A stretch of 64,000 nt of DNA from the NCBI RefSeq assembly GCF_003663825.1, contig NZ_RCCC01000001.1:2922501-2986500 (forward strand), written 5' to 3'. The DNA comes from Acidovorax sp. 106. Lineage in GTDB: Bacteria; Pseudomonadota; Gammaproteobacteria; Burkholderiales; Burkholderiaceae_C. This document shows, piece after piece, positions 1-10,055 of the stretch (positions within the stretch are counted from its first letter, which is position 1; every line of letters begins with the position of its first letter). Below the pieces are notes generated by a model. The model was given only the letters and a program-made list of their open reading frames with translations, did not search any database and was not told where the DNA came from. Both the position numbers and the translations under genes were made by a program.

Positions 1-398
1 GGGACGAGGTGGCCTACCTGAACAAGCGCTTGACCATCAATGGCAAGCCCGTGCAGACGGTTGCCCAGCCTGACTTTCTGGAAGAAGAAAGCATGCGCTA
101 CTTCAAGCAGTTTGAAGAGCAACTGGGCGCGCAACCGCATCGCCTCATCAACAACCCTGAAGCTCCTGCGTTTGTGCAAGGTGCCAGCAACTTTGCCTAC
201 CGCGAAAACTGCCGCTACAGTGTGGAGGGTGTGGTTTGCAAGGTGCCTGAAGGCCACTATTTCATGATGGGCGACAACCGCGACAACTCCCTGGATTCCC
301 GCTATTGGGGGTTCGTGCCTGAAGGCAATATCGTGGGCAAGGCGTTTTTCGTCTGGATGAACTTTGGCGACTTCAAGCGCATTGGGCCGTTTCACTGA
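1..398 (+). CDS. lepB: Signal peptidase I, C-terminal part (cut by window edge)
   Basis: This is the last 131 residues of leader peptidase I, the inner-membrane serine protease that removes Sec signal peptides on the periplasmic side. The frame is open from base 3 to the TGA at 396-398. The conserved stretch [17 protein letters not shown] and the following IVGKAFFVW are visible. The catalytic Ser and the general-base Lys should lie upstream of the window, because the visible part begins just after the usual LPGD. It is the first gene of a same-strand block with DUF4845, rnc and era, in which lepB makes the protease and the following genes serve RNA and ribosome functions. Partial only because of the window boundary. 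Confidence 0.93.
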   Translation, partial: DEVAYLNKRLTINGKPVQTVAQPDFLEEESMRYFKQFEEQLGAQPHRLINNPEAPAFVQGASNFAYRENCRYSVEGVVCKVPEGHYFMMGDNRDNSLDSRYWGFVPEGNIVGKAFFVWMNFGDFKRIGPFH

Positions 399-436
399 GC
401 AGGCCACTGGCCGTATACAACAGGAGGGTATTGGGT

Positions 437-802
437 ATGAATTTGCATTACACAACAGCGCGTGCGCGTCAACGTGGCCTGTCTTTCGTTGGCGTGATTT
501 TCATTGGTGTGCTGGCCGTGGCTGCCTTTGCGATTGGTGGGCAGTCGGTGCCGATTTTTCTGGAGTACCAGGCGATCCGTAAGGCCACTCTCAAGGCCTC
601 TAAAGAGGGTTCAACAGTGGCGGACATCCGCGCCTCGTTTGATCGCGCCGGGGCCATTGACAACATCAGCTCCATTTCTGGCAAGGATTTGGAGATCACC
701 AAGCGCGGTGACAAGACCGTTGTGGGCTTCAAGTACTCCCGCGAGATTGCGTTGGCTGGCCCAGCCTTCCTTGTCTACCGTTTGCAATACCAGACCGATT
801 AA
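437..802 (+). CDS. DUF4845 domain single-pass membrane protein
   Basis: A 121-residue protein of the DUF4845 family, which sits between lepB and rnc in many beta- and gammaproteobacteria and has no established function. Residues about 15-35 (LSFVGVIFIGVLAVAAFAIG) form one membrane segment after a basic N-terminus, so the rest should lie in the periplasm. I chose ATG 437 because GGAGGG at 423-428 is at ideal distance; an in-frame TTG six bases earlier lies too close to it. The stop is followed after three bases by the rnc start, suggesting co-transcription with lepB, rnc and era. The family call rests on position, length and topology. Confidence 0.85.
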   Translation: MNLHYTTARARQRGLSFVGVIFIGVLAVAAFAIGGQSVPIFLEYQAIRKATLKASKEGSTVADIRASFDRAGAIDNISSISGKDLEITKRGDKTVVGFKYSREIALAGPAFLVYRLQYQTD

Positions 803-805
803 TTA

Positions 806-1489
806 GTGCATCCCAGTCTCTCTTCGCTGCAGGTCCGCCTGCAGCATATTTTTTCCGATCCCTCGCTTTTGCAGCGGGCCGTCACCCACCGCAGTTTCTC
901 GGCCGACCACAACGAACGGCTGGAGTTCTTGGGAGACTCTGTCTTGAACCTGGCTGTGGCCAGCTTGCTGTACCAGCGGTTGGCGCAGTTGCCCGAGGGC
1001 GATCTTTCCCGGGTGCGGGCCAATCTGGTCAAGCAAGACACTCTGCACCAGTTGGCTTTGCGCTTGAAGGTCTCTGAGGTGCTTCGTTTGGGCGAGGGGG
1101 AGTCCAAGTCCGGCGGGCAACAACGTCCTTCTATCTTGGCCGATGCCCTGGAGGCCTTGATTGGTGCGGTCTATCTGGATGCTGGCTATGCCGGTGCCGA
1201 GGCGCTGGTGCACCGCCTGTTCGAGGGGGTGGAGATCAATCCCCAGATGCAGGCGGTGGCCAAAGACCCCAAGACGGCATTGCAGGAGTGGCTGCAGGGC
1301 CGCAAAATGAAGCTGCCGCAGTACCGCGTGGTGGGCACCGTGGGCGAGGCCCACCGCCAGACCTTCGATGTGGAGTGCGATATTGCAGAACTGGGGTTGA
1401 CCGAACGTGGCATCGGCGGCTCCCGCAGGGCAGGCGAGCAGGCCGCCGCAGGCGCCATGTTGGCCACACTGAAAGCGAAAAAATTATGA
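806..1489 (+). CDS. rnc: Ribonuclease III
   Basis: A 227-residue double-strand-specific endoribonuclease that processes rRNA precursors and some mRNAs. The catalytic domain carries the signature [11 protein letters not shown] (residues 36-46, metal ligands E40 and D44) and the second acidic pair in [15 protein letters not shown] (D113, E116). A double-stranded-RNA-binding domain follows from about residue 150, ending in [15 protein letters not shown]. The start is GTG 806, the first start codon after the DUF4845 stop, and it gives a normal family length. The TGA stop overlaps the ATG of era (ATGA), so the two are probably translationally coupled. Confidence 0.97.
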   Translation: MHPSLSSLQVRLQHIFSDPSLLQRAVTHRSFSADHNERLEFLGDSVLNLAVASLLYQRLAQLPEGDLSRVRANLVKQDTLHQLALRLKVSEVLRLGEGESKSGGQQRPSILADALEALIGAVYLDAGYAGAEALVHRLFEGVEINPQMQAVAKDPKTALQEWLQGRKMKLPQYRVVGTVGEAHRQTFDVECDIAELGLTERGIGGSRRAGEQAAAGAMLATLKAKKL

Positions 1490-2490
1490 ATGATGCTACT
1501 AAAAGTGTAGCTGACGGCGCGGAGCCATCAATCCCTGAAGTGCAAAACGATCTTGAGGCGATGCTGGCCGCTGCCAGCCCGCCACCAGCGGTGGCAGGGC
1601 AGCGCTGCGGTGTGATCGCCATCGTCGGCAAGCCCAACGTGGGCAAGTCCACGCTGCTCAATGCCCTGGTGGGCCAAAAAATCAGCATCACCTCGCGCAA
1701 GGCGCAGACCACGCGCCACCGCATTACCGGCATTCGCACGCGCGAAGCCACGCAGTTCATCTTTGTGGACACGCCCGGTTTTCAGACGCGGCACGCCACC
1801 GCGCTGAACAAGTCGCTCAACAAGACCGTCATGGGCGCCATAGGCGACGTGGACCTGATTTTGTTCGTGGTCGAAGCCGGCAATTTCACTCTGGCTGACG
1901 CCAAGGTGCTGTCGCTCTTCAAGCCCGGCATTCCCACGCTGCTGCTGGCCAACAAGCTCGACATGGTCAACCGCCGCGCCGAGTTGGCGCCCTGGCTCAA
2001 GAGCATGCAAGAGCGCCACCCGTTCACCGAATTCGTGCCCATGTCGGCCAAGAACAAGGGCGATGTGGAGCGCCTGTTCGGCATCTGCGCCAAATACCTG
2101 CCCGAGCAGGGCTGGTGGTATGCCGAGGACGAGTTGACCGACCGCAGCGAAAAATTCTTGGCCAGCGAGACGGTGCGCGAAAAGCTCTTCCGCTTCACGG
2201 GCGACGAGCTGCCCTATACCTCGACCGTGGTCATCGACAAGTTCGATGAAGAAAAGAGCAAGCAGCACAAGCGCTTGGTGAAGATCGCCGCCACCATCGT
2301 GGTCGAGCGGGACAACCACAAGATGATGGTCATTGGCGACAAGGGTGAGCGCCTCAAGCGCATTGGCACCGAAGCGCGCCAGGAGCTGGAAAAGCTCATG
2401 GACGCCAAGGTGTTCTTGGAGTTGTGGGTCAAGGTGCGCTCGGGCTGGGCCGACGACGAAGCCCGCGTGCGCTCGTTTGGGTACGAGTGA
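1486..2490 (+). CDS. era: GTPase Era, 30S ribosomal subunit assembly
   Basis: Era binds the 3' end of 16S rRNA during 30S maturation. The 334-residue product has G1 GKPNVGKST (48-56), a switch region with TTRHRITG (75-82), G3 DTPG (95-98) and G4 NKLD (156-159). A C-terminal KH RNA-binding domain contains [14 protein letters not shown] 1486 overlaps the rnc stop; the frame is open far upstream inside rnc, but that part is an rnc shadow. Compared with the roughly 300-residue enterobacterial protein it has about 40 extra N-terminal residues, rich in Ala, Pro and acidic residues. The first 15 codons contain codons unusual for this genome (ACT, AGT, GTA) and look like a decayed copy of the local palindrome. 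Confidence 0.97.
   Translation: MNDATKSVADGAEPSIPEVQNDLEAMLAAASPPPAVAGQRCGVIAIVGKPNVGKSTLLNALVGQKISITSRKAQTTRHRITGIRTREATQFIFVDTPGFQTRHATALNKSLNKTVMGAIGDVDLILFVVEAGNFTLADAKVLSLFKPGIPTLLLANKLDMVNRRAELAPWLKSMQERHPFTEFVPMSAKNKGDVERLFGICAKYLPEQGWWYAEDELTDRSEKFLASETVREKLFRFTGDELPYTSTVVIDKFDEEKSKQHKRLVKIAATIVVERDNHKMMVIGDKGERLKRIGTEARQELEKLMDAKVFLELWVKVRSGWADDEARVRSFGYE
1490..1531 (+). repeat. Possible decayed palindromic repeat inside era 5' end
   Basis: The sequence around TGCTACTAAAAGTGTAGCTG resembles the outer arm of the window's palindromic repeats, where TGCTA is followed by A-rich sequence and TAGCTG. It is translated as residues 2-15 of Era. The match is weaker than in trpF or moeA and could be chance. 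Confidence 0.3.
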
Positions 2491-2628
2491 GCGTCTTTGG
2501 CCACGCCCTCTGCAGCACGCCGTAGCCCGCTGTGGGCGGTGGCCCGTGACAACCCGGCTACTGCCTTTGGGTCCGCTCTGGGCGCTCAGCCGTCCTTCTT
2601 TCTGTAAGCCTCAACCGACAGCCCTCCT

Positions 2629-3393
2629 GTGGCAGCCGCCAAGCGCATCACCGACGAGCCTGCCTACGTGCTGCACAGCTACGACTGGAGCGAGTCCAGC
2701 CTGATCCTGGAGGTGTTTTGTCGCCGCCAGGGGCGCGTGGCCCTGGTGGCCAAAGGGGCGAAAAAGCCCACCTCCAACTTCCGGCCTGTGCTGCTGCCGC
2801 TGCAGCCGCTGCTGCTGACTTACACGCTGGCCGGTGACGGCGTGGGCGACATCCATACGCTTAAGGGGGCCGAATGGGTGGGTGGGCATGTGATGCCTAC
2901 GGGCGACGCCCTGTTGTCGGGCCTGTACCTCAACGAACTGCTGCTGCGCCTGCTGGCCCGTGCCGATGCGCATGCCAGCCTGTTCGACGTGTATGCGGGC
3001 GTGGTGCGCGTGCTGGCCAGTGAGCATGGCGATGCTCTGGAGCCCGTGCTGCGCAGCTTTGAACTGCTGCTGCTGCGTGAGTTGGGCCTGCTACCCACGC
3101 TCGATACCGAGACCGCTACCTTCGCCACCCTGCGGCCTGAGGGACGTTACACCCTGGTGGCCGAAGGTGGCTTGCGGGCGGCCTCCAGCACCGACCGCGC
3201 CAGTCTGTCTGGCAATCAATGGCGTGCGCTGCAAACGGCGCTGGACCAAGCCGCCAGCTACACCGCCACGCTGCGCGCCTGTGCTCCTGTGGCGGCAGAA
3301 CTCAAACCCCAGCTGCGGGCGGTGCTGCAATACCATTGCGGCAGCCCGGTGCTGCGCACCCGCCAGCTCATGATGGACCTGCAAAGCTTATGA
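2629..3393 (+). CDS. recO: DNA repair protein RecO
   Basis: RecO, with RecR, loads RecA onto SSB-coated single strands in the RecFOR recombination pathway. The product is 254 residues. An N-terminal OB-type segment has [19 protein letters not shown] and [12 protein letters not shown], followed by the helical domain typical of RecO. GTG 2629 is the start because an in-frame TAA lies only 24 bases upstream (2605-2607). The 138 bases between era and recO hold no clear element. The stop overlaps the pdxJ ATG, so the two are probably coupled. Confidence 0.95.
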   Translation: MAAAKRITDEPAYVLHSYDWSESSLILEVFCRRQGRVALVAKGAKKPTSNFRPVLLPLQPLLLTYTLAGDGVGDIHTLKGAEWVGGHVMPTGDALLSGLYLNELLLRLLARADAHASLFDVYAGVVRVLASEHGDALEPVLRSFELLLLRELGLLPTLDTETATFATLRPEGRYTLVAEGGLRAASSTDRASLSGNQWRALQTALDQAASYTATLRACAPVAAELKPQLRAVLQYHCGSPVLRTRQLMMDLQSL

Positions 3394-4169
3394 CCACTTC
3401 CTCCCATCCTCACCGCACCGCCCTGTCCGTTAACGTCAACAAAGTGGCCCTGGTGCGCAACACGCGCCACCTGGGCATTCCCAGCGTGACCCGTGCGGCC
3501 ACACTGTGCCTGCAGGCGGGTGCGCAGGGCATCACGGTGCATCCCCGGCCCGACGAGCGCCACATTCGCGGCGACGATGTGTACGCGCTGGCCGAATTGA
3601 TGAAGGCCTGGCCCGACCGGGAATTCAACATCGAAGGCAACCCATCGCAGAACCTGATGGACTTCATCCGCACCGTGCGTCCGCACCAAGCCACCTTTGT
3701 CCCCGACAGCGAAGACCAGTTCACCAGCGACCATGGCTGGAGTTTTCCGCAAGACGCCGAGCGCCTGGCCCCGCTGATCGCCGAGTGCAAGGCGCTGGGC
3801 GTGCGCGTGAGCCTATTCATGGACCCCGTGCCCGAGCAGATGGCCGCTGCCAAGGCTGTGGGCGCAGACCGCGTGGAGCTGTACACCGAGCCGTATGCCG
3901 CCGCCTGGGGCACCCCCCAGCAGACCGAGCAACTGGCCCGCTACGCTGCAGCCGCCCAGGCTGCGCTGGATGCTGGTCTGGGCGTGAACGCCGGGCATGA
4001 CCTGAGCCGCGACAACCTGGCCGCCTTTGTGCACGAAGTGCCCGGTGTGCTCGAAGTCTCCATCGGCCACGCCCTGATTGCCGACGCGCTGGAGCTGGGC
4101 TACGCCGCCACGGTGCAGGCTTACCAGGCGTGCATCGATGCGGGCTTTGAAGGTTGCAATCACTCCTGA
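3390..4169 (+). CDS. pdxJ: Pyridoxine 5'-phosphate synthase
   Basis: PdxJ condenses 1-deoxyxylulose 5-phosphate with 3-amino-2-oxopropyl phosphate to form pyridoxine 5'-phosphate, the last ring-forming step of DXP-dependent vitamin B6 synthesis. The 259-residue TIM-barrel protein shows [13 protein letters not shown] near the N-terminus, [33 protein letters not shown] and [11 protein letters not shown], all typical. ATG 3390 overlaps the recO stop. The extreme 3' end, including the stop, runs into a palindromic repeat, so the last few residues (CNHS) may be repeat-derived. pdxJ followed by acpS is a standard pairing in proteobacteria. Confidence 0.97.
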   Translation: MTTSSHPHRTALSVNVNKVALVRNTRHLGIPSVTRAATLCLQAGAQGITVHPRPDERHIRGDDVYALAELMKAWPDREFNIEGNPSQNLMDFIRTVRPHQATFVPDSEDQFTSDHGWSFPQDAERLAPLIAECKALGVRVSLFMDPVPEQMAAAKAVGADRVELYTEPYAAAWGTPQQTEQLARYAAAAQAALDAGLGVNAGHDLSRDNLAAFVHEVPGVLEVSIGHALIADALELGYAATVQAYQACIDAGFEGCNHS

Positions 4170-4222
4170 TTTGATAGCTTCTTGCGCTTATCTATCAAGC
4201 GCTAGGGACATATTTAGCTCAA
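4170..4222 (+). repeat. Palindromic repeat between pdxJ and acpS
   Basis: A member of the window's palindrome family: TTGATAGCTTCTTGCGCTTA, a short loop, then CAAGCGCTAGGG. The arms are imperfect. It starts directly after the pdxJ stop and ends just before the acpS ATG at 4227, filling nearly the whole gap. Confidence 0.8.
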
Positions 4223-4226
4223 AACC

Positions 4227-4649
4227 ATGATCTACGGCATTGGCACCGACATCTGCGATGTGCGCCGCATCCGCGAGAGCCTGGAACGCCACGGCGACCG
4301 CTTTGCCGAAAAGGTGCTGGCCGCAGGTGAGCTGGCCGTGTGGCGCGATCGCACCGAGCGCTGGCCCGACCGGGGCCTTCGCTACCTGGCCACGCGCTTC
4401 TCTGCCAAAGAGGCCTTCAGCAAGGCCGTGGGGCTGGGCATGCGCATGCCCATGACCTGGCGCCACTGCGAGGTGGCCAAGCTGCCCAGCGGCCAGCCCG
4501 TCATCGTGCTGCACGGGGCCCTGAAAACCTGGTTTGAAGAACGCGGCCTGCACGCCCACCTGAGCGTAACGGACGAGACCGATTACGCCGCCAGCTTCTG
4601 CGTGGTGGAGCGTTTGGAGGGAAATAGCCCTCCAGCGCTTTCCCTATAA
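4227..4649 (+). CDS. acpS: Holo-[acyl-carrier-protein] synthase
   Basis: AcpS moves 4'-phosphopantetheine from CoA to the serine of apo-ACP. The 140-residue product has the N-terminal motif [14 protein letters not shown] with the Mg ligand D8 and the second motif [13 protein letters not shown] with E62. An insert around residues 40-52 ([14 protein letters not shown]) lies before the second motif. The body of the family ends near residue 130. The last eight residues (NSPPALSL) and the TAA stop are encoded by a palindromic repeat at 4623-4680, which suggests that the original C-terminus was altered by that repeat. It is followed by nagZ on the same strand. Confidence 0.96.
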   Translation: MIYGIGTDICDVRRIRESLERHGDRFAEKVLAAGELAVWRDRTERWPDRGLRYLATRFSAKEAFSKAVGLGMRMPMTWRHCEVAKLPSGQPVIVLHGALKTWFEERGLHAHLSVTDETDYAASFCVVERLEGNSPPALSL

Positions 4650-4681
4650 GCGCAAGCAGCTCTTGATTTGATAGCAATTAA
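4622..4681 (+). repeat. Palindromic repeat providing the acpS C-terminus and stop
   Basis: The arms are AATAGCCCTCCAGCGCTT and TAAGCGCAAGCAGCT with a short loop, followed by TTGATTTGATAGCAAT, the typical flank of this family. The acpS stop codon is the TAA of the second arm (4647-4649), so the repeat is translated as the last eight residues of AcpS. Confidence 0.75.
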
Positions 4682-4699
4682 TCACCCATCCGATCTTCC

Positions 4700-5791
4700 A
4701 TGACCGAACACGCCCCCCTCATCATTGACGTAGCCGGCACCGAACTCACTGCCACCGACCGCCGCCGCCTAGCGCACCCGCTGGTGGGCGGCGTCATTCT
4801 GTTCGCCCGCAATTGGGTGGACCGTGCCCAGCTGCTGCAGCTCACCAGCAGCATCAAGGCGGTGCGCGACGACCTGTTGATCTGCGTGGACCACGAAGGC
4901 GGGCGCGTGCAGCGCTTTCGCACCGATGGCTTCACCCACCTGCCGCCCATGCGCGCCCTGGGCGAGATGTGGATGGACGACGGCAAGGGCGCCAAGGCCG
5001 TGCCCGGCAGCGGCGCGCTGCGCGCCACCAATGCAGCCACGGCGGCGGGCTATGTGTTGGGCACAGAACTGCGCGCCTGTGGTGTGGATTTCAGCTTCAC
5101 ACCCGTGTTGGATTTGGATTGGGGCGAGAGCGGCGTGATTGGCGACCGCGCCTTCCACCGCGACCCGCGCGTGGTGGCCCTGCTGGCCAAGAGCCTGATG
5201 CACGGCCTGCTGCAGGCGGGCATGGCCAACTGCGGCAAACACTTTCCCGGCCACGGCTTCGTCAAAGCCGATTCGCACACCGAAGTGCCGGTGGACAAGC
5301 GCAGCTTGAAAGCCATCCTGGCCGACGACGCTGCGCCCTACCCCTGGCTCAGCACTACGCTCACCAGCGTGATGCCTGCCCACGTCATTTATCCCAAGGT
5401 GGACAGCCGCCCCGCAGGCTTTTCGCAGCGCTGGCTGCAAGAGATTTTGCGCCGCCAGATGCGCTTTGACGGCGCCATCTTCAGCGACGACCTCAGCATG
5501 GAAGGCGCGCGTCGCATTGACGGCCAGGTGGTGAGCTACACCGACGCTGCACTGGCTGCGCTGGAGGCAGGCTGCGACCTAGTGCTGCTGTGCAACCAGA
5601 GCCTGGGCAAGGGCGAGGCGGTGGACGAGTTGATTGACGGGCTGGCCGCCGCACAGGCGCAAGGCTGCTGGCAGCCTAACGTGGACAGCGAATCGCGCCG
5701 CCTGGCACTGCTGCCCGAGACACTGCCACAGCCCTGGGATGAGTTGATGCTGCAGCCTGCTTACATGCAGGCGCTGGATCTGTTGATGTGA
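4700..5791 (+). CDS. nagZ: Beta-N-acetylhexosaminidase (peptidoglycan recycling)
   Basis: NagZ is a cytoplasmic family 3 glycoside hydrolase that removes GlcNAc from anhydromuropeptides during cell-wall recycling. The 363-residue product carries [14 protein letters not shown] (near residue 60), the family signature [21 protein letters not shown] split across its active-site loop, and [11 protein letters not shown] containing the nucleophile Asp. Length is normal for a single-domain proteobacterial NagZ. It follows acpS after 50 bases that are mostly palindromic repeat, and it ends the plus-strand block; the next gene converges on it. Confidence 0.96.
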   Translation: MTEHAPLIIDVAGTELTATDRRRLAHPLVGGVILFARNWVDRAQLLQLTSSIKAVRDDLLICVDHEGGRVQRFRTDGFTHLPPMRALGEMWMDDGKGAKAVPGSGALRATNAATAAGYVLGTELRACGVDFSFTPVLDLDWGESGVIGDRAFHRDPRVVALLAKSLMHGLLQAGMANCGKHFPGHGFVKADSHTEVPVDKRSLKAILADDAAPYPWLSTTLTSVMPAHVIYPKVDSRPAGFSQRWLQEILRRQMRFDGAIFSDDLSMEGARRIDGQVVSYTDAALAALEAGCDLVLLCNQSLGKGEAVDELIDGLAAAQAQGCWQPNVDSESRRLALLPETLPQPWDELMLQPAYMQALDLLM

Positions 5792-5846
5792 GGGCACGAC
5801 AGCGGCAGCGCCACCTGAGGGGCGGGGGGGTGTTGCCGGGGTCAGG

Positions 5847-6512
5847 TCAAGGCGCGGGGGAGGTGGCCTGTGCCGCAGAACTGGTGACTGGACTGGCGGC
5901 TTGGGGCTCTGAGGCCGTGGCAGGCAGGGTGGCCGCCAAGGCCGCCGGTGAGGGCGGCTCCCCATGCCAGCGCCGCACCACGCGCTGAAAGATCAGCGCA
6001 TTCGGTATCTGCACCCAGGCGCTGCCTGGCGGGGTGTTGAACTCTTCCAGCGTGGTGTAGAGCAGATTCACGTCCACCACGCGGCCCTTGGCGCCGGGCT
6101 TTTCGGCGGTGTCCAGCACCTCGACATGGTCGCCAATGCGAAACGGCCGCACCGTGAAGATCAGCAGCGCGCAGAACAGGTTGGACAGCACGCTCCAAGC
6201 CGCAAAAAACGCCACAGCGCCCACGGTGGCAAAGCCGGTGAAGGCCGTCCACAGCACGGTGGCCGAGACGCCCAGGCGCTCCAGCACCAGCAGCACCGCG
6301 CTGGCCATGATGGTCCAGCGGATGAGCCCGTTGATGGGCACCACCAGCTCGCCGGGCAGTTGGTAGTGCATGGCTGTTTTGCGCACCAGCCGCCGCAGCA
6401 ACCCTTGCAGCAAAAAGGCGACCAGCATGATGCCCAGGATCTGGCCGCCGGGCACGATCACCTCCAGCCAGTCTTGCACCCACTCCGGCAGGCGGTGTTT
6501 GGGAATCGCCAT
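5847..6512 (-). CDS. Small MscS-family mechanosensitive channel
   Basis: A 221-residue inner-membrane protein. About three hydrophobic segments (ILGIMLVAFLLQGLLRRLV, WTIMASAVLLVLERLGV and a pore-lining Gly/Ala-rich helix TGFATVGAVAFFAAWSVLSN) lead into the beta domain with FRIGDHVEV and VPNA-like QIPNALIF. MscS channels open under membrane tension to release osmolytes. The C-terminal 45 residues are Ala/Pro/Ser-rich and probably disordered, and the usual alpha/beta tail of E. coli MscS is missing. ATG 6512 is the only good start. It lies 28 bases downstream of lysS on the same strand and may be co-transcribed. Confidence 0.88.
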   Translation of the reverse strand: MAIPKHRLPEWVQDWLEVIVPGGQILGIMLVAFLLQGLLRRLVRKTAMHYQLPGELVVPINGLIRWTIMASAVLLVLERLGVSATVLWTAFTGFATVGAVAFFAAWSVLSNLFCALLIFTVRPFRIGDHVEVLDTAEKPGAKGRVVDVNLLYTTLEEFNTPPGSAWVQIPNALIFQRVVRRWHGEPPSPAALAATLPATASEPQAASPVTSSAAQATSPAP

Positions 6513-6540
6513 GGATGTCCGAGGTAATGGGGTCTGTGGA

Positions 6541-8085
6541 TCAGCTCTCGCGGCGCAGGGCCGGGAACAGGATCACGTCGCGGATGCTGGGGCTGTCGGT
6601 CAGCAGCATCATCAGGCGGTCAATGCCAATGCCGCAGCCGCCGGTGGGGGGCATGCCGTATTCGAGCGCACGCACAAAGTCGTGGTCGTAGAACATGGCT
6701 TCGTCGTCGCCACTGTCCTTGGCGGCCACCTGGGCATGAAAGCGCGCGGCCTGGTCTTCGGCGTCGTTCAGTTCGCTGAAGCCGTTGCCGAATTCGCGGC
6801 CGGTGATGTACAGCTCAAAGCGCTCGGTCACCTCGGGGCGCGTGTCGTTGGCGCGGGCCAGCGGGCTGATTTCGGTGGGGTGCTCCATGATGAAGGTGGG
6901 CTGCCACAGCTTGTCTTCCACGGTTTCTTCAAAGTAGAACACCTGCAGGCTGGCCAACGAGCGGGTGGAGAGCTTGTCCTTCTCTTCCGACATGCCCAGC
7001 TTTTTCAAGGCGCTGATGAGCCACGCGGCGTCGTCCACATGGGCGCCCGCCTCGGTGTACTGGAAGATGGCTTCGCGGATGGTCAGGCGGGCAAACGGCT
7101 GGCTCAGGTCCACATCGCGGCCGCCATAGCTCAGTTGCAGCGAGCCGGTGGCTTTGAGCGCCACTTCGCGGATCAGCTTTTCGGTGAATTCCATCAGGTC
7201 CTGGTAGTTCCAGTACGCGGCGTAGAACTCCATCATCGTGAACTCGGGGTTGTGGCGCACCGATATGCCTTCGTTGCGGTAGCTGCGGTTGATTTCAAAC
7301 ACGCGCTCAAAGCCGCCCACGATCAGGCGCTTGAGGTACAGCTCGGGCGCAATGCGCAGGAACATTTCCTGCTCCAGCGCGTTGTGGTGCGTCACAAACG
7401 GCTTGGCATTGGCGCCGCCCGGAATGGGGTGCAGCATGGGTGTCTCGACTTCCAGGAAGTCGTTTTGCACCATGAAGTCGCGCAGCCCCGCCACGGCCTT
7501 GCTGCGGGCCACAAAGCGCTTGCGGGCCTGCTCGTCGGTGATCAGGTCCACGTAGCGCTGGCGGTACTTTTGTTCCTGGTCGCTCATGCCGTGGAACTTG
7601 TCGGGCAGCGGGCGCAGGCTCTTGGTGAGCAGGCGCAGGCTGGTCACCTTGATCGACAGCTCGCCGGTCTTGGTCTTCATCAGCGTGCCTTCGGCGCCCA
7701 CGATGTCACCCAGGTCCCAGTGCTTGAAGGCGGCGTACAGCTCTTCGCCCACGGCATCGCGGGTGATGTAGAGCTGGATGCGGCCACCGGTGTCGCCCAG
7801 CGAGCCGTCTTGCACCGTGGCAAAGCTGGCCTTGCCCATCACGCGCTTGAGCATCATGCGGCCGCCCACGCTCACGGTGACGGGGTTGGCCTCCAGCGCT
7901 TCGGCGTCTGCACCACTGTGCGCGGCTTGCAGGGCCGCGGCCTTGTGGGCGGGCTTGAAGTTGTTGGGGAACGCCACGGCGCCGCCCTGGGCCTGGGCTT
8001 CACGCAGGGCGCGGAGCTTTTCGCGGCGCTCGGCGATGAGCTGGTTTTCGTCTTGGGGGGCGGGGGCGTGGTTCTGTTCAGACAT
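6541..8085 (-). CDS. lysS: Lysine--tRNA ligase, class II
   Basis: LysRS charges tRNA-Lys with lysine in the cytoplasm. The 514-residue product has the N-terminal OB anticodon-binding domain ([19 protein letters not shown]), class II motif 1 around [20 protein letters not shown], motif 2 [19 protein letters not shown] and motif 3 [12 protein letters not shown] chose ATG 8085 (MSEQNHAP) because the upstream open frame has no recognisable homology and overlaps the flank of the sugar-transferase gene. It lies 139 bases downstream of the polysaccharide locus on the same strand. Confidence 0.97.
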   Translation of the reverse strand: MSEQNHAPAPQDENQLIAERREKLRALREAQAQGGAVAFPNNFKPAHKAAALQAAHSGADAEALEANPVTVSVGGRMMLKRVMGKASFATVQDGSLGDTGGRIQLYITRDAVGEELYAAFKHWDLGDIVGAEGTLMKTKTGELSIKVTSLRLLTKSLRPLPDKFHGMSDQEQKYRQRYVDLITDEQARKRFVARSKAVAGLRDFMVQNDFLEVETPMLHPIPGGANAKPFVTHHNALEQEMFLRIAPELYLKRLIVGGFERVFEINRSYRNEGISVRHNPEFTMMEFYAAYWNYQDLMEFTEKLIREVALKATGSLQLSYGGRDVDLSQPFARLTIREAIFQYTEAGAHVDDAAWLISALKKLGMSEEKDKLSTRSLASLQVFYFEETVEDKLWQPTFIMEHPTEISPLARANDTRPEVTERFELYITGREFGNGFSELNDAEDQAARFHAQVAAKDSGDDEAMFYDHDFVRALEYGMPPTGGCGIGIDRLMMLLTDSPSIRDVILFPALRRES

Positions 8086-8224
8086 AGGGGCTGGGTGCAG
8101 TGGCTGCAGGGCTTTTGGAAGGGGCCACGGCGCGCAAGGGGCGGCAGTGGGGTGGCTATCGGCGCTGTAGGGGGCGAAATCAGCGGGCTGAGAAGGATGT
8201 CCTTGCACAGCCGAACCGGTGATT

Positions 8225-8845
8225 TTAAGGTTTCTGTGGGCCCGCTGGCGCACGGAACACGGCGGCAGCGGTGCGGGCAATGATGCGCAGGTCCAGCCAC
8301 AGGCTGCGCTGCTGCACATATTGGCAGGCGTATTGCAGCTTGGCGGGCAAAATTTCTTGCACATAGGCCCGCTCGGGGTCGCTGCTGCGCGCCAGTACTT
8401 CGCTCTCGTCCCGGTACGCCAGCGAGGCCAGGTCGGTGATGCCAGGGCGCACGCTCAGCACCTGCGCCGCCACCTCGGCGGGGTACAGCGCCACGTACCT
8501 GGGCACCTCAGGCCGGGGGCCCACCACGCTCATGTCGCCGCGCAGCACATTGGCAAACTGGGGCAGCTCGTCGAGCTTGGTGCGGCGCAAAAATCGGCCC
8601 GCACGGGTGATGCGTGCATCGGCCCCGACGGTGATCTGCGGCCCCGCAACCTCTGCGCCAGCGCGCATGGTGCGGAACTTGTAGATGCGAAACAGCTGCC
8701 CATGCCGCCCCACGCGCTCTTGCTGGTAGATGACCGGGCCGGGCGAGTCGCGGCGCACCCACAGCGCAATCACGGCCAGCAGCGGTGCCAGCAGCAGAAG
8801 CACGGTGGCCGAGAAGGCCATGTCAAAAGCGCGCTTGATCCACAT
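8225..8845 (-). CDS. Undecaprenyl-phosphate sugar phosphotransferase (PglC/WcaJ catalytic type)
   Basis: A 206-residue monotopic polyprenyl-phosphate phosphoglycosyl transferase. It starts repeat-unit assembly by moving a sugar 1-phosphate onto undecaprenyl phosphate. It has only the N-terminal re-entrant hydrophobic segment (about 8-27), then [20 protein letters not shown], the catalytic Asp-Glu pair in TKLDELPQF, and [11 protein letters not shown]. This is the short PglC-like form without the four extra membrane segments of WbaP or WcaJ. It is the last gene of the minus-strand polysaccharide locus, 29 bases after the aminotransferase. The sugar used cannot be told from sequence; a 4-amino sugar made by its neighbours is possible. 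Confidence 0.92.
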   Translation of the reverse strand: MWIKRAFDMAFSATVLLLLAPLLAVIALWVRRDSPGPVIYQQERVGRHGQLFRIYKFRTMRAGAEVAGPQITVGADARITRAGRFLRRTKLDELPQFANVLRGDMSVVGPRPEVPRYVALYPAEVAAQVLSVRPGITDLASLAYRDESEVLARSSDPERAYVQEILPAKLQYACQYVQQRSLWLDLRIIARTAAAVFRAPAGPQKP

Positions 8846-8874
8846 GATGGGTAGAGGCTGGTGGGCAGAGTTCT

Positions 8875-10050
8875 TCAGCCCAGCAGCTCATGCAGCGCGG
8901 TAATCACGCGCTCCTGGTCGGCGTCGCTCATGGCTGTGAACAGGGGCAGGCTCACCATGTCCTGGTAGGCGGCATCGGCGTGCGGATATTGCTCGGGCGT
9001 GAGCTGGTAGCGGTCGCGCCAGTAGGGGTGGCGGTGCAGCGGCACATAGTGCACGCTGGTGCCAATGCCCCGGTCTGACAGGCCCTGGATCAGGGCGTCG
9101 CGGTCCATGCGGGCCTGCGGGGCCAGGCGCACCACGTAAAGGTGCCACGCGTGCACATCGCCCGCAGTCGCCGTGGCGGGTAGCACCAGGGGCAGGCTGG
9201 CAAGGGCTGCGTGGTAGCGCTGGGCCAGCTGCTCGCGCCGCTGCACAAACTGCGGCAGGCGTGCCAGTTGCTGCACGCCCATGGCTGCGGCTACATCGGT
9301 CATGTTGTATTTGAAGCCGGGGGCCACTACCTCGTAGTACCAGGCCGGGGTCTTGGAGGTGAAGCGGTCAAACGCATCGCGGTTCATGCCATGCAGGCGC
9401 ATTACCCGCATGCGCTGGGCCAGTGCGGCATTGCGCGTCACGGCCATGCCGCCTTCGCCGGTGGTGATGGTCTTGTTGGCGTAGAAGCTGAACACCGTCA
9501 CATCAGACTGCAACTGCCCCACCAGCGCGCCGCGCCAGGTGGTGGGCAGTGCGTGTGCGGCGTCTTCCACTACCTTCAAACCGTGTTCTGTGGCGATGGC
9601 GAGGATCGCGTCCATGTCGCATGCCAGGCCACCGTAGTGCACTGGCATGATGGCTTTGGTGCGGGGCGTGATGGCGGCGCGGATTTTGGCGGGGTCGATG
9701 TTCAGCGTGACCGGGTCCACGTCCACCAGCACCGCATCGGCCCCCAGATAGCGCACCACCTCCACCGTGGCAGTGAAGGTGAGCGTGGGGGCAATCACCT
9801 CATCCCCCGGCCCAATGCCCAGGGCCTCCAGCGCTAGGTGCAGCCCAGCCGTGGCCGAATTCACGGCCACGCCCTGCAGCCCACCGCCCAGGTAGTCCAC
9901 AAAGTTCTGTTCAAACTGGCGCGTGACCGGGCCGGTGGTGACCCAGCCAGAGCGCATGGCCTCGGTCACAGCGGCGATTTCGGCGTCGCCAATGTCGGGG
10001 CGGGCGAAAGGAAGGAATGGGAGTACAGGTGTGGTGGAAACGGCAGACAT
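8875..10050 (-). CDS. DegT/DnrJ/EryC1/StrS sugar aminotransferase (ArnB/PglE-like)
   Basis: A 391-residue PLP enzyme of the nucleotide-sugar aminotransferase family, which turns a keto sugar into an amino sugar. EDAAHA (162-167) and the PLP lysine K193 in [15 protein letters not shown] are clear. The C-terminal [15 protein letters not shown] and [20 protein letters not shown] resemble ArnB and PglE, which aminate C4 of UDP-sugars. Together with the WbpM-type 4,6-dehydratase upstream this suggests a UDP-4-amino-4,6-dideoxy sugar. An ArnB-like role from UDP-GlcA would need a decarboxylase that is not present here. It follows ugd after five bases. Confidence 0.92.
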   Translation of the reverse strand: MSAVSTTPVLPFLPFARPDIGDAEIAAVTEAMRSGWVTTGPVTRQFEQNFVDYLGGGLQGVAVNSATAGLHLALEALGIGPGDEVIAPTLTFTATVEVVRYLGADAVLVDVDPVTLNIDPAKIRAAITPRTKAIMPVHYGGLACDMDAILAIATEHGLKVVEDAAHALPTTWRGALVGQLQSDVTVFSFYANKTITTGEGGMAVTRNAALAQRMRVMRLHGMNRDAFDRFTSKTPAWYYEVVAPGFKYNMTDVAAAMGVQQLARLPQFVQRREQLAQRYHAALASLPLVLPATATAGDVHAWHLYVVRLAPQARMDRDALIQGLSDRGIGTSVHYVPLHRHPYWRDRYQLTPEQYPHADAAYQDMVSLPLFTAMSDADQERVITALHELLG

Positions 10051-10055
10051 GGCGA

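Noticed and set aside
6370..8283. 637-codon open frame on the plus strand
   Set aside because: It is the reverse-strand shadow of lysS; its product is Ala/Gly/His/Val-rich with no family motif, while lysS on the other strand has all class II motifs.
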